This document shows, one piece after another, positions 46,101 through 55,351 of a DNA stretch of 64,000 nt. The DNA is from Xenorhabdus griffiniae (GTDB lineage Bacteria; Pseudomonadota; Gammaproteobacteria; Enterobacterales; Enterobacteriaceae): assembly GCF_037265215.1 (NCBI RefSeq), contig NZ_CP147737.1, forward strand, positions 3,256,001 through 3,320,000. The letters are read 5' to 3'. The notes under the pieces were generated by a model that ran no database searches, was not told the origin of the DNA, and saw only the letters and a program-made list of their open reading frames with translations. The translations under genes were made by a program, and so were the position numbers. The stretch's first letter is position 1. Each line of letters opens with the position of its first letter.

Positions 46101-46350
46101 ATACGTCAATATTGTGCCAGCCATGATTACATGCTTATCAGATATTAATGCTATTATGCAGTATGTATCTGCTTGGACAATACCTTACTATTATGTTCAA
46201 CAAATGATAGTGAATGAATATGGTCATCACATTCCTTTTGATTTTTTGATTAATCAAGAAATTCAATCAAATGATAATCATAGATGGGTTACTAGCCACT
46301 CTATGCCTCAGCAATTAGGGCATTTATCTAAGGTAATTATCACTATTTAA
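43105..46350 (+). CDS. NRPS, half C-A-T-C* (terminal C-like domain)
   Basis: 1081 residues. Residues 1-190 are the C-terminal half of a C domain. Then comes an A domain (A3 FTSGTTGQPKG at 334, A5 NQYGPSE at 473, A7 YRSGDLC, A8 GRKDRQIKINGVRIELEEIE, A10 NQTGKLD; code about D-P-W-D-Y-G-Q-I-D-K, perhaps a polar residue such as Gln or Glu). The T domain has LGGNSLQ (Ser718). About 300 residues of C-like sequence follow with HRALFDG (884-890), where the catalytic second His is Arg. There is no thioesterase. AAAAGGA lies 6 bases before ATG 43111, so initiation there is credible even though the frame is open back into the previous entry. Confidence 0.9.
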   Translation: MFMKFKTYKNYFRLCANINDKYSLFVRLMTHVASGLKAISKVNNITVAYALNSGKKEKSINFSVVHHKVQYFSDISEASFDKAYSKNQKIMLEMMSSAPLAEPMDIDFFIGYETCRLLEGIRKHSLLPNHGQHKFTIYFQQKPQRLELTLCVDMIYFNEAQIAQFLQKISHSLSVAQIAEHISIIDGPYLSQTYVTESIATHLFYYAFKQFSERTALCNRQISLSYQQLYQRACTLSVYLNTLHDQNFKTIAIGCSQKIYIITAILTAIQLGKPFVIIESNDHNQRREHILSSVAHPLIVNDDLIIAALANPIEQSTQEIIISTSPDDILCYTFTSGTTGQPKGIAIKHISLLNVILSRHQLVNITSQDTLLHNISFTFDPALWQLFGALCFGARLILQEDTEMLDPLLTFELMERYKVTITDFVPSVLSKLMTTLSPDTCLKSLRVLYVGGEVFTLALYNMIKRVCTARIFNQYGPSECTIDSLAYEILGQDEKERIAIGSPIPNCQVMVVGDNDEPTKQGEIGELVISGINVSSGYLDHDLNVIRFFEYDGTLFYRSGDLCVLDDYGIIHFIGRKDRQIKINGVRIELEEIESRVMSLAFIDAVFAVFQQGVLSLYIKSQYTEIDKHKTEAIRSVLPRYALNAKIFSLSHVPLNQTGKLDISRLSECIYKNKTNTEISKFHDEESALQIAKYLFCRLLQRDDINPNDNFFMLGGNSLQVIDIILEIKSSEGIEIEVQSFVQLPTPKHLATLIQAAKQSHLLPQKLPLSHEMNLLAQEKSLSSREHRLFFTITSQCDEKELMLQKIKKLANQTSIFKYHLRKEDNTIGLVYNGIVSMLINPKGDFIEFTNEELDSSWRTSKELPLFSIINNEEEHKHIHIYIHRALFDGFTANLLNNVITQTTFTLSDGYVNYILKTNEPEIVENYRESASIFVNNFRKILDKKTVENVIQISEVLKTPGNLREVLSALWHRHSQKPLYIGILTANRHHTTDMTSIGRYVNIVPAMITCLSDINAIMQYVSAWTIPYYYVQQMIVNEYGHHIPFDFLINQEIQSNDNHRWVTSHSMPQQLGHLSKVIITI

Positions 46351-46725
46351 CCTCAAATATGGTCTTCCCCTATTCTTACTGCAGACTGCTCATGACATAG
46401 AAAGCGTTCCAGCCTCTGAATTCCACATGATGCTGAAAATATTGACTCTACTATGCTCTTTCGTTGATTCAATATCTGCGTCGACTTTTATATGTAAACG
46501 AAGTTCATTTCGTTTTTTATCTTCTGGATAGTGTTTTGTTTTTCTTCCTCCTTTGGTCTGAGTATGTTTAATTTTTTGCGGGCATTGGATACATCATAGA
46601 TCCGATATGCCCGTATCTTCTTAGGCGCTTTAAATTGAGATACTTTGCCAATAAGCCCGCTGCACCATTGCTCTTCCTTCGAAGATCGTTCGTTTTTCCC
46701 AGAGGAACCCAGAATCTCGATTGAA
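46351..46725. other. right margin of the NRPS island, unrecognised decayed sequence
   Basis: 375 bases. On the minus strand, frames read KAPKKIRAYRIYDVSNARKK and, in another frame, KYLNLKRLRRYGHIGSMMYP. They are broken by stops and look like transposase or island debris, but I cannot name a family. The right prpE-derived repeat starts at 46726. Confidence 0.4.
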
Positions 46726-47137
46726 AGTCATACCAAATATCAATGGTTATCATGGCTGCCCTTCATCCATTGTTTAATGACGGTTGCTTAATGGGAAATC
46801 GCATCCCGAATGGCTTCCAATGAAGCGGGATTCTCAATCAGGGCAATATCGCTTGGTTCACGTCCTTCACAAATAGCCTGCATGGTGCGGCGCAACATTT
46901 TTCCTGAACGGGTTTTCGGTAATTGCGTCACAAAATAGACGCGTGCCGGACGTCCAACGCTGCCGATTTTCTTATCCACCAACGCCATTAATGCCTTTTC
47001 CAATGTGGTAAAATGGTCAGCACTCTGGATTTCTCGTCCTTCTTTGAGGACAGCAAACGCCACGGCGGTTTGTCCTTTCACTTCATCCTTGATACCAATG
47101 ACGGCAACTTCTGCGACATCTTCGTGGCTGGCGATGC
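46726..47137 (-). repeat. right direct repeat: 3' end of prpE (original copy)
   Basis: 412 bp matching 26282-26694, lying at and within the 3' end of intact prpE. The one-base length difference is in the run after TTATCATGG (GGCTGACC versus GCTGCCC). Together the repeats bracket 20.0 kb. Confidence 0.95.
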
Positions 47138-48680
47138 ACTCTTCAATCTCCCGCGTTCCCAAACGGTGGCCGGAAACGTTAATCACATCATCCGAACGCC
47201 CCAGAATAAAATAATAACCTTCGCTGTCACGTATTCCCCAATCAAATGTCGAATAGACTTGCTGATCAAAGTGACGCCAGTAAGTATTAATGAAACGTCG
47301 ATCATCACCATAGATAGTCTGGATGCAACCTGGCGGCAAAGGGCCTTTGATAACCAGCATTCCTTTTTCATTATCACCACATTCCTGACCAGTCAGTTCG
47401 TTGAGTAGCTTGACGTTAAAACCGTACATGGGAAAACCGGTGCTACCAAAACGGCTTGGCCTGTCATCCAGACTGCGGGCAATCGCCATAATGGGCCAGC
47501 CCGTTTCAGTTTGCCAATAGTTATCAATAACAGGCACATTAATGGTTTCGGCAATCCAACGGGCGGTATGTTCATCAAGCGGCTCTCCCGCTAAATAGAG
47601 TGTTTCAAGCGATGAGATATCATATTTGGCGATACAATCCGTCGGGTATTTTTTCAAAACGCGGATTGCCGTAGGGGCAGAAAACATTCTGGTGACACGA
47701 TATTTTTCGACAATTTGCCACCAAATGCCCGCATCCGGTCGTATCGGGAGACCTTCATACATGATCGTTGCCATGCCGGCGATTAAGGGAGCATAGACAA
47801 TATAAGAGTGCCCAACAACCCAGCCAATATCCGATGTGCAGAAAAAAACGCCGCCTGCCTGACCACCAAAAATAACGTCCATTGATGTCGCCAGCGCCAC
47901 GGCATAACCGCCGACATCGCGTTGAACCCCTTTCGGGGTTCCGGTTGTGCCTGATGTATAGAGCACACAAGACGTTTCATTGGATTCGAGCCATGTGACA
48001 GGCACTTCTGCATCAAGATGCTTCTGCCGTAATGTGGCAAAATCGACATCCCTGCCGTTCACCCAATGAATATTGGACAGTCCGCGATCTACCATCAAAA
48101 CATGGCGTGGCGTGTGCCTGGCTAATTCAATGGCCTCATCAAGCAGAGGCTTATAAGGAATGATTTTTCCCCCACGTGAACCCGCATCCGCTGAGACGAC
48201 TAAAACGGGTTCAGCGTTATCTAATCGGGTAGCGAGACTGTGAGAAGCAAAACCCCCAAATACGACTGAATGGATTGCCCCAATACGGGCACAGGCCAGT
48301 AAAATAAACAGGGCTTCAGCCACCATTGGCATGTAAACAACGACACGATCACCTTTTTTCACGCCGAGCGACAACATGATAGCAGCGGCACGATTCACTT
48401 CCCGATGCAGTTCTTTATAGGTGAAAACTCGCTCGCTATTGATTTTAGTTTCCGTTGAAATGGCAATCAGTGCCCTGGCATCGGGTTGGCTTTCCAGCCA
48501 GCGGTCTAGCGCATTGTAGCAGAGATTGGTTTTTCCCCCACAAAACCAACGGGCAAAAGGGGGATGGCTATGATCCAGGGGCTGTTCAAAAGGCTGTTGC
48601 CAGTGTATGCGTTTGGCCTGTTCTGCCCAAAAAGTATCGGGATCATCAATTGAATGCTGATAGAAATTTTGGAATGACAT
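46788..48680 (-). CDS. prpE: propionyl-CoA synthetase
   Basis: 630 residues from ATG 48680 (MSFQNFYQHSIDDPDTFWAE), which follows AGGAGAG; the 6-codon extension to 48698 is unlikely. It is an ACS-type AMP-forming ligase with YTSGTTGTPKGVQRDVG, DNYWQTETGWPI, LGRSDDVINVSGHRLGTREI and the catalytic Lys in LPKTRSGKMLRR. It activates propionate for the 2-methylcitrate cycle. It is last gene of prpBCDE. Its 3' end is duplicated 20 kb away, next to the NRPS island. Confidence 0.97.
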   Translation of the reverse strand: MSFQNFYQHSIDDPDTFWAEQAKRIHWQQPFEQPLDHSHPPFARWFCGGKTNLCYNALDRWLESQPDARALIAISTETKINSERVFTYKELHREVNRAAAIMLSLGVKKGDRVVVYMPMVAEALFILLACARIGAIHSVVFGGFASHSLATRLDNAEPVLVVSADAGSRGGKIIPYKPLLDEAIELARHTPRHVLMVDRGLSNIHWVNGRDVDFATLRQKHLDAEVPVTWLESNETSCVLYTSGTTGTPKGVQRDVGGYAVALATSMDVIFGGQAGGVFFCTSDIGWVVGHSYIVYAPLIAGMATIMYEGLPIRPDAGIWWQIVEKYRVTRMFSAPTAIRVLKKYPTDCIAKYDISSLETLYLAGEPLDEHTARWIAETINVPVIDNYWQTETGWPIMAIARSLDDRPSRFGSTGFPMYGFNVKLLNELTGQECGDNEKGMLVIKGPLPPGCIQTIYGDDRRFINTYWRHFDQQVYSTFDWGIRDSEGYYFILGRSDDVINVSGHRLGTREIEECIASHEDVAEVAVIGIKDEVKGQTAVAFAVLKEGREIQSADHFTTLEKALMALVDKKIGSVGRPARVYFVTQLPKTRSGKMLRRTMQAICEGREPSDIALIENPASLEAIRDAISH

Positions 48681-48716
48681 AATCTCTCCTACATTCATCT
48701 CTCAAGGGTATACAAA

Positions 48717-50168
48717 TTATATGACATACAAATCAAGGTATTCGTTTACCGGAATATCTCTCAATGCCATCAGATCAAGAGATATCGCTAAAATTTTTTG
48801 TTGCTGCTCTTGCGGGAAGCGACGCGCCAGATTGGTTTTGAATTTCTCCTCTAATAGCGGAATGCCATCTTTACGGCGACGGGCGTGTCCAATCGGGAAT
48901 TCGATTTTAACTTCGTCCAATTGAGTGCCATCGGTGAATGTCAACGTCAGTGCATTGGCAATGGAGCGTTTTTCGGGATCATGATAGTCACGGGTGAAAT
49001 CAAGGTCTTCAACGCAGACTATTTTTTCCCGCAAGGTGTCAATGCGTGGATCGGCAGCGATATCATCTTCATAATCCGCAGCCGTCAGACGCCCAAAAAT
49101 CAGCGGGACGGCAACCATATATTGAATACAGTGATCCCTGTCGGCGGGATTGTTCAATGGTCCCTGTTTATCAATGATTCTGATACAGGCTTCGTGGGTA
49201 CGGATAGTGATTTGTGCAATATCTTCAATGCGTTTGTTGTGCTCTTTCAGTTGCTGATGCAAGATCATTGCTGCTTCTACGGCAGTTTGTGAATGGAATT
49301 CGGCTGGAAAAGCGATTTTAAACAGCACATTTTCCATGACATAAGAACCATAAGGGCGCTGGAATGTGAATGGCTGACCATTGAACAGAACGTCATAAAA
49401 TCCCCAGGTTTTGGCAGATAATACAGAGGGATAACCCATTTCACCGGTTTGGGCTATCAGAGCCAGACGCACGGCACGGGAAGTTGCATCTCCCGCAGCC
49501 CAGGATTTGCGCGAGCCGGTATTGGGGGCATGGCGATAAGTTCTCAAAGATTGTCCGTCAACCCAGGCCAATGAAACCGCACTTAATATTTCCTCACGTT
49601 GCAGCCCTAACAGTTGAGCGACAACCGCCGTGGAAGCCACTTTGACTAAAACAACATGATCCAACCCGACTTTATTGAAAGCATTTTCTAATGCCAGGCA
49701 GCCTTGAATTTCATGCGCCTTAATCATCGCTGTCAGAACATCCCATATGGTGAGTGGTTTTTCTCCGCGGGCAATCGCATTTCTGGACAACCAGTCGGCG
49801 GTGGCAAGTATTCCGCCAAGATTATCAGAAGGATGTCCCCATTCGGCTGCCAGCCAGGTGTCATTGAAATCGAGCCAGCGGATCATTGCACCAATGTTAA
49901 AGGCGGCCTGAACAGGATCGAGCTGGAATTGGGTTCCTGGTACGCGTGCACCGTTAAGTACCGTTGTTCCCGGCACAATTGGCCCTAATAGTTTTGTGCA
50001 GGCGGGATATTCCAGCGCCTCTAATCCACAACCCAAGGTATCTATCAGGCAGTGGTGGGCTGTGGCGTAAGCAATTGGGGATGTTATGGTGTAGTCCATG
50101 ACATAATCCACAATATCTACAATCACTTGATCGTAATCAGGTCGGTTGTTAACAACAGAGGTAGACAT
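48717..50168 (-). CDS. prpD: 2-methylcitrate dehydratase
   Basis: 483 residues, the same length as E. coli PrpD, of the MmgE/PrpD family. It converts 2-methylcitrate to 2-methyl-cis-aconitate in the cytoplasm. Recognisable segments are [40 protein letters not shown] and [20 protein letters not shown]. It is third gene of the prp operon, 36 bases before prpE and 23 after prpC. Confidence 0.97.
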   Translation of the reverse strand: MSTSVVNNRPDYDQVIVDIVDYVMDYTITSPIAYATAHHCLIDTLGCGLEALEYPACTKLLGPIVPGTTVLNGARVPGTQFQLDPVQAAFNIGAMIRWLDFNDTWLAAEWGHPSDNLGGILATADWLSRNAIARGEKPLTIWDVLTAMIKAHEIQGCLALENAFNKVGLDHVVLVKVASTAVVAQLLGLQREEILSAVSLAWVDGQSLRTYRHAPNTGSRKSWAAGDATSRAVRLALIAQTGEMGYPSVLSAKTWGFYDVLFNGQPFTFQRPYGSYVMENVLFKIAFPAEFHSQTAVEAAMILHQQLKEHNKRIEDIAQITIRTHEACIRIIDKQGPLNNPADRDHCIQYMVAVPLIFGRLTAADYEDDIAADPRIDTLREKIVCVEDLDFTRDYHDPEKRSIANALTLTFTDGTQLDEVKIEFPIGHARRRKDGIPLLEEKFKTNLARRFPQEQQQKILAISLDLMALRDIPVNEYLDLYVI

Positions 50169-50191
50169 AATTTAATCCTTAAATCGAATTA

Positions 50192-51364
50192 TTAACGTTG
50201 TTCAAGCGGTATAAATGCCAAATTTTCAGGGCCAATATAGTTAGCTGATGGACGGATGATTTTGTTATCAATACGTTGCTCAATAATGTGAGCGGCCCAA
50301 CCAGAAGTGCGGGCCATCACAAATAGTGGGGTAAACATGGCAGTAGGAACCCCCATCATGTGATAGGAAACCGCTGAGAACCAATCAAGATTCGGGAACA
50401 TTTTTTTGTTATCCCACATCACGGATTCAATCCGATCAGCAATGTCATACATCTGGGGTGTCCCTGCTTCCTGGGAAAGTTGCAGGGCAATTTCTTTAAT
50501 GACTTTATGGCGAGGATCGGAGACGGTATAAACCGGATGGCCGAAACCGATGATAACTTCTTTTCTCGCCAGACGGGCCAGAATATCGGTTTCGGCTTGC
50601 GCGGGAGTGTCATAGCGTTGCTGAATTTCGAATGAAACTTCATTGGCCCCACCATGCTTCGATCCACGCAGGGCACCAATTCCTCCGATAATGGCAGAGT
50701 AAATATCTGATCCCGTGCCCGCAATGACTCGGCTGGTAAAGGTAGACGCATTAAATTCATGTTCAGCGTACAAGATCAGGGAGGTGTGCATCGCTTTTTC
50801 CCATGATCCCCGTGGCTTTTGGCCATGCAGGAGATGGAGAAAGTGTCCGCCAATGGAATCATCATCGGTTTCAACTTCGATGCGACGGCCATTATGACTA
50901 TAGTGATACCAATACAGCAGTATTGAACCGAGAGAGGCGAGTAAGCGATCAGCAATATCGCGGGCACCAGCTAGGTTGTGATCTTCTTTTTCTGGCAAAG
51001 TACAACCCAGTACAGAAACGCCGGTACGCATGACATCCATAGGATGGGCCACCGCAGGCAGTGCCTCCAATGCGGCTTTGACATTGCTTGGCAGGCCACG
51101 TAAGGATTTCAATTTGTTTTTGTAGGATGTCAATTCTGCGTGGGAGGGAAGTTTGCCGTGGATGAGAAGATAAGCGACTTCTTCAAATTCACAATGGGCG
51201 GCCAAATCGAGAATATCATAACCACGGTAATGTAAATCATTGCCATTTTTGCCAACGGTACAGAGCGCTGTATTGCCTGCTGTAACACCGGACAGTGCAA
51301 CTGATTTTTTGGGCTTAAATGATGTAGATCCAGAGAGTTCCATTGCCGTATTCTGCTTACTCAT
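50192..51364 (-). CDS. prpC: 2-methylcitrate synthase
   Basis: 390 residues from ATG 51364 ([16 protein letters not shown]), preceded by AGAGGTG; this is close to the 389 residues of E. coli PrpC, and the longer frame to 51451 lies inside prpB. It is of the citrate synthase fold: [40 protein letters not shown] and [20 protein letters not shown]. It condenses propionyl-CoA with oxaloacetate. Its start overlaps the prpB stop by 8 bases. Confidence 0.97.
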   Translation of the reverse strand: MSKQNTAMELSGSTSFKPKKSVALSGVTAGNTALCTVGKNGNDLHYRGYDILDLAAHCEFEEVAYLLIHGKLPSHAELTSYKNKLKSLRGLPSNVKAALEALPAVAHPMDVMRTGVSVLGCTLPEKEDHNLAGARDIADRLLASLGSILLYWYHYSHNGRRIEVETDDDSIGGHFLHLLHGQKPRGSWEKAMHTSLILYAEHEFNASTFTSRVIAGTGSDIYSAIIGGIGALRGSKHGGANEVSFEIQQRYDTPAQAETDILARLARKEVIIGFGHPVYTVSDPRHKVIKEIALQLSQEAGTPQMYDIADRIESVMWDNKKMFPNLDWFSAVSYHMMGVPTAMFTPLFVMARTSGWAAHIIEQRIDNKIIRPSANYIGPENLAFIPLEQR

Positions 51365-52262
51365 GAGTATCACCTCTGCTATTTTTCTGGGAAAACAGGG
51401 CATCCAGTTTTCGTTCAAAATCGTAGTAGTTGATGCTTTCATAAAGTTCATTGCGGGTTTGCATCATATTGATGACGTTTTTCTGTGTGCCATCTCGACG
51501 CAAAGTGGTATAGACCTGTTCGGCCGCTTTATTCATCGCCCGAAATGCTGATAGCGGGTAAAGGGCGATGGCGACGTTGACGCGCCTTAATTCTTCGATT
51601 GTAAAGAGTGGTGTCGCACCGAATTCGGTAATGTTCGCTAAAACAGGGACCTGCGTCTTGGACGCGAATTCCTGATACATATGCAGCTCGGTGATGGCTT
51701 CAGGGAACAGCATATCGGCGCCCGCTTCGATATAAGCTGTGGCTCTGTCCAGTGCGGCATCTAACCCTTCTACTGCCAGTGCATCCGTGCGGGCCATAAT
51801 GACAAAATTTTCATCGGTGCGGGCATCAACGGCAGCCTTGATACGGTCTACCATCTCCTGTTTGGAAACAATTTCTTTATTTGGACGATGACCACAACGT
51901 TTAGCACCGACCTGATCTTCAATATGCACACCCGCGGCTCCTGCTTTAATAATAGAACGAATTGTGCGGGCGACATTAAACGCCGAGGAACCGAACCCAA
52001 TATCGGCATCGACAAGCAGCGGTAAGTCACAGACATCAGTAATACGGCGGACATCAATCAACACGTCGTCCAGCGTAGAGATCCCCAAATCTGGCAGCCC
52101 CAGCGAACCTGCAGAAACACCACCACCTGAAAGGTAAATCGCCTTGTAGCCTGCCTGTTTTGCCAGTAATGCATGGTTTGCATTGATGGTTCCGACGACT
52201 TGTAACGGAGATTCGTCCTCTATTGCCTGACGAAAAGCTAAACCAGCGGAAGAAAGTGCCAT
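51357..52262 (-). CDS. prpB: 2-methylisocitrate lyase
   Basis: 301 residues from ATG 52262 ([20 protein letters not shown]), chosen by alignment with E. coli PrpB (MSLHSPGKAFR) and the GGGG 6 bases upstream. ICL/PEP-mutase superfamily: [20 protein letters not shown], the active-site loop [13 protein letters not shown] and [12 protein letters not shown]. It cleaves methylisocitrate to pyruvate and succinate. It is first gene of prpBCDE, under a sigma-54 promoter. Confidence 0.97.
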   Translation of the reverse strand: MALSSAGLAFRQAIEDESPLQVVGTINANHALLAKQAGYKAIYLSGGGVSAGSLGLPDLGISTLDDVLIDVRRITDVCDLPLLVDADIGFGSSAFNVARTIRSIIKAGAAGVHIEDQVGAKRCGHRPNKEIVSKQEMVDRIKAAVDARTDENFVIMARTDALAVEGLDAALDRATAYIEAGADMLFPEAITELHMYQEFASKTQVPVLANITEFGATPLFTIEELRRVNVAIALYPLSAFRAMNKAAEQVYTTLRRDGTQKNVINMMQTRNELYESINYYDFERKLDALFSQKNSRGDTHE

Positions 52263-52327
52263 ATATAACCCCATTGTTACCAAAATGAAACCAATTTGTA
52301 TTTTGTTGTTACTGTAAAAAGGTTTTT

Positions 52328-52343
52328 AGCAAGGTCTATGCCA
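52328..52343 (-). promoter_or_regulatory. sigma-54 promoter of prpBCDE
   Basis: The minus strand reads TGGCAT-AGACC-TTGCT, matching the -24/-12 consensus TGGCAC-N5-TTGCW with the GG and GC at the right spacing. It lies 66 bases upstream of the prpB start. PrpR, encoded divergently, is the expected activator, as in Salmonella. Confidence 0.9.
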
Positions 52344-52460
52344 ATATTTAAAAAATGGGCAGATGGGCTAATAGGGATGTGTCAACTATATGTTTTTATT
52401 ATCTAAATGAATTGGGTGGATAGATTTTGGTTGATAAGTAGCTACTGTTTAGCTATTGGC

Positions 52461-52530
52461 TATAATGTATATTTGTTTCATCTTGAATCAATTGTGTTTC
52501 ATTTTTGTTTCATATTTTGGTGGTGAAACA
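52461..52530. promoter_or_regulatory. prpR promoter -10 and probable PrpR operator cluster
   Basis: TATAAT at 52461-52466 is a perfect -10 for prpR, although its -35 is poor. Downstream are repeated TGTTTCA half-sites: TTGTTTCATCTTGAATCAA (52473-52491, near-palindrome), GTGTTTCA (52494-52501), TTGTTTCA (52505-52512) and inverted TGAAACA (52524-52530). They are suitable for PrpR binding, combining activation of prpB at a distance with autorepression. The function is inferred from position. Confidence 0.6.
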
Positions 52531-52555
52531 GAACACAAGCAACAGGGGAGGAGAT

Positions 52556-54202
52556 ATGGCATCAGCACACGCAGAGGAACGTGATAACAATAAACCCGTT
52601 ATCTGGACCGTCTCTGTTTCCAGACTTTTTGATCTTTTTCGTGATATTACACCGGAGTTTGATCACCAAGCGAATATCACGCCGATTCAGTTGGGTTTTG
52701 AACGTGCGGTCCAACATATTCGCAAACGACTGGAAACTGAACATTGTGATGCGGTGATTTGCGCAGGATCTAATGGGGCCTATTTAAAAAGCCGTTTATC
52801 TGTGCCTGTGATTATTGCTAAAGCCAGCGGATTTGATTTTATGCAGGCATTGGCCCGTGCCCGACAAATCAGTTCCCGAATTGGTGTGATTACCTACCAA
52901 AATACGTTGCCTGCATTAGAAGAATTTCAGCAGCATTTCAATTTGCGCATTGAACAACGCAGTTATGTCACAGAGGAAGATGCCAGGGCGCAGGTCAATA
53001 CGTTGAAGGCGATGGGCATAAAAGTGATTGTCGGGGCAGGATTGATTACCGATCTTGCTTATGAAGCTGAGTTAGTGGGAGTTTTTGTCTATTCAGCAGA
53101 TTCGATTCGGCAGGCATTTAGGGATGCGTTGGAGATGGCCCGAATGAGCAAACTTAATCAGGTAGTGATTTCTCCTTATCCTACAGAAGATAAACTACGC
53201 ACACGGCACACAATCAACGATATCAGGGGGCATTCTGTTGCAGTAGAACATGTGCGCAATACAATTATGCTGTACTCCCGCTCGACGGCAACAGTTTTAA
53301 TTCAGGGAGAAAGCGGTACAGGAAAAGAGCTGGTGGCGCAGGCTATTCATCATGAATATACCTTGCGGTATGGACAGCTAGCGGGCAAGTATCCGCGGCC
53401 ATTTGTTGCCGTTAACTGTGGCGCGATTACAGAGTCTTTGCTGGAGGCTGAACTGTTTGGTTATGAGGAAGGCGCTTTCACCGGTTCACGACGTGGCGGG
53501 CGTGCGGGGTTATTTGAAATTGCACATAGAGGGACGCTATTTCTGGATGAAATCGGTGAAATGCCATTGCCTTTGCAAACGCGGTTATTAAGGGTATTAG
53601 AAGAAAAATCGGTTGTCAGGGTTGGTGGATATCGTCCGATTGCCGTCGATGTGCGGATCATCTGTGCGACGCATTGTGATTTAGATACTTGGGTCAGGGA
53701 AGGGCGTTTTCGGGCAGATTTGTTCTACCGTTTGAGTGTATTGCGGATCAACATACCTGCATTAAGGGAGAGGGGGGATGATATTGGTTTGTTGGCGCTA
53801 GAATACTTACAACGGGCTTTTGCGGTACTTAACTTACCTGTTACTGCATCGAGGATACAGGCGCTTGCTGGGTGTTATGATGTGTTGCATGACTATCATT
53901 GGCCGGGAAATGTGCGTGAACTACGTAACTTAATGGAACGGATAGCGCTTTATTTAAGTGCTCATCCAGAACAGGCGTTAACCCCTGCATTGATATTATC
54001 GCTTTCACCTGAACGCCAAACTGGCTCTGATGTTACGCAAGCAGCCCAGATTGAGACAGTTTCTCTTATCGAAAATACGCCTTCAGTACACGATATTGTG
54101 GCACGGTTTTCAGGTAATCGGCGTGCGGCAGCAGAATATCTGGGCATTAGCCGCACAACGTTATGGCGGAAGTTAAAGAAAGAGCAGGAAAAAGTTAAGT
54201 AG
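52556..54202 (+). CDS. prpR: sigma-54-dependent propionate catabolism activator
   Basis: 548 residues from ATG 52556 ([20 protein letters not shown]), with GGGGAGGAG just upstream; the extension from 52505 is not conserved. The N-terminal PrpR_N sensor domain ([20 protein letters not shown]) senses 2-methylcitrate. The AAA+ domain has GESGTGKEL (Walker A), GAFTGS (sigma-54 contact loop, usually GAFTGA) and LFLDEIGEM (Walker B). The C-terminal Fis-type helix-turn-helix is [20 protein letters not shown]. It is divergent from prpBCDE. Confidence 0.96.
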   Translation: MASAHAEERDNNKPVIWTVSVSRLFDLFRDITPEFDHQANITPIQLGFERAVQHIRKRLETEHCDAVICAGSNGAYLKSRLSVPVIIAKASGFDFMQALARARQISSRIGVITYQNTLPALEEFQQHFNLRIEQRSYVTEEDARAQVNTLKAMGIKVIVGAGLITDLAYEAELVGVFVYSADSIRQAFRDALEMARMSKLNQVVISPYPTEDKLRTRHTINDIRGHSVAVEHVRNTIMLYSRSTATVLIQGESGTGKELVAQAIHHEYTLRYGQLAGKYPRPFVAVNCGAITESLLEAELFGYEEGAFTGSRRGGRAGLFEIAHRGTLFLDEIGEMPLPLQTRLLRVLEEKSVVRVGGYRPIAVDVRIICATHCDLDTWVREGRFRADLFYRLSVLRINIPALRERGDDIGLLALEYLQRAFAVLNLPVTASRIQALAGCYDVLHDYHWPGNVRELRNLMERIALYLSAHPEQALTPALILSLSPERQTGSDVTQAAQIETVSLIENTPSVHDIVARFSGNRRAAAEYLGISRTTLWRKLKKEQEKVK

Positions 54203-54257
54203 CAATTTTCTGCCTATTTTTATCATGCTAACGGGGGCATGATTAAATAATGAATGC

Positions 54258-55229
54258 TCATGAGATCTTGTTTGCTAACAAATGTGCATATTGTTTTATA
54301 TCAATATTTCCGCCACTCAAGATAATTCCGATACGTTGCCCTTGCAATTGTTCCCGCATTGCGTTTGCCGCAGCAAATCCCAAACAGCCGGTAGGCTCGA
54401 CGATGGTTTTCATTCGCTCGGCCAAAAAGTACATAGCATCAATTAATTGATCATCTGACGCAGTAAGAATGTCTTTGACAAGGTGGCGAATGATAGCAAA
54501 AGTGTGTTGTCCCAAGTGTTGTGTTTGAGCACCATCTGCAATGGTTTTTGGGGTATCTATATGAACTATTTCACCTTTTTTAAAAGATTGCTGACCATCA
54601 TTACCGGTTGCTGGTTCGACACCAAAAACCTGACATGTAGGGGATAAGTGAGCAGCGGCAAGCGCAGAGCCAGACAATAAACCCCCACCGCCAAGAGGTA
54701 TAAATAGGGCATCCAACTCACCGACTTCTTCAAATAGCTCCTTAGCCGCGGTGCCTTGACCTGCAATGATATGTGGATGATCGAAAGGTGGGATGAGTGT
54801 CATGCCGTGTTTTTCTGCCAGTTGCCGACCGATTTCTTCGCGATCTTCAGTATATCGGTCATAAAAAACGACTTTACCCCCATAACCTTTTGTGGCTGTT
54901 ATCTTAGCTTGGGGAGCATCGTGTGGCATGACAATGGTGGCAGAAATATTCAGTAACTTAGCTGCCAGCGCAATTGCTTGTGCATGATTGCCTGATGAAA
55001 AAGCAATAACGCCTGCGTTTTTCTGTTCATCACTAAACTGGGATAGGGCATTCATGGCTCCGCGGAATTTGAATGCCCCCATTTTTTGATAGTTTTCACA
55101 CTTGAAATAAACTTGAGCGTCAAAGAATTCATTGACAGTTGTTGATGTGAATACAGGAGTTTTATTGATATAGGGTTTAATACGAGAATGTGCTGCATGA
55201 ATATGATTATAATCGGGAACAAACTTCAT
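54258..55229 (-). CDS. PLP-dependent threonine/serine dehydratase family (serine racemase or hydroxyaspartate dehydratase-like)
   Basis: A 323-residue fold-type II PLP enzyme. The PLP lysine is in KMGAFKFRGA, the phosphate loop is GGGGLLSGSALAA and the substrate loop SSGNHAQAIALAA. It lacks the ACT domains of biosynthetic IlvA, so it is of the catabolic TdcB / serine racemase / threo-3-hydroxyaspartate dehydratase type; these cannot be told apart by eye. If it deaminates threonine to 2-oxobutyrate, it would feed propionyl-CoA into the neighbouring prp pathway, which would make sense of its position. It is convergent with prpR. Confidence 0.9.
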   Translation of the reverse strand: MKFVPDYNHIHAAHSRIKPYINKTPVFTSTTVNEFFDAQVYFKCENYQKMGAFKFRGAMNALSQFSDEQKNAGVIAFSSGNHAQAIALAAKLLNISATIVMPHDAPQAKITATKGYGGKVVFYDRYTEDREEIGRQLAEKHGMTLIPPFDHPHIIAGQGTAAKELFEEVGELDALFIPLGGGGLLSGSALAAAHLSPTCQVFGVEPATGNDGQQSFKKGEIVHIDTPKTIADGAQTQHLGQHTFAIIRHLVKDILTASDDQLIDAMYFLAERMKTIVEPTGCLGFAAANAMREQLQGQRIGIILSGGNIDIKQYAHLLANKIS

Positions 55230-55351
55230 TACTTTGTCTCCTTTGTCCGGTAATGTATCCCATTAATGTTATTGAATACCTTGATAAATAAGAGGACAGT
55301 ATAGTCACAATATTGTGGTTAATACTGGGATGGCTGTATCAATATGGCATC

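Noticed and set aside
46568..46753. 61-codon minus-strand gene at the right margin of the island
   Set aside because: It crosses the repeat boundary, has no ribosome site and looks like broken transposase or island debris.
47755..49292. Several plus- and minus-strand frames over prpE and prpD
   Set aside because: All overlap strongly conserved prp coding sequence in other frames and have no ribosome sites.
54216..54245. Terminator between prpR and the dehydratase (TCATGC...GCATGA)
   Set aside because: The 6-bp stem is weak, and the downstream T tract is missing on both strands.
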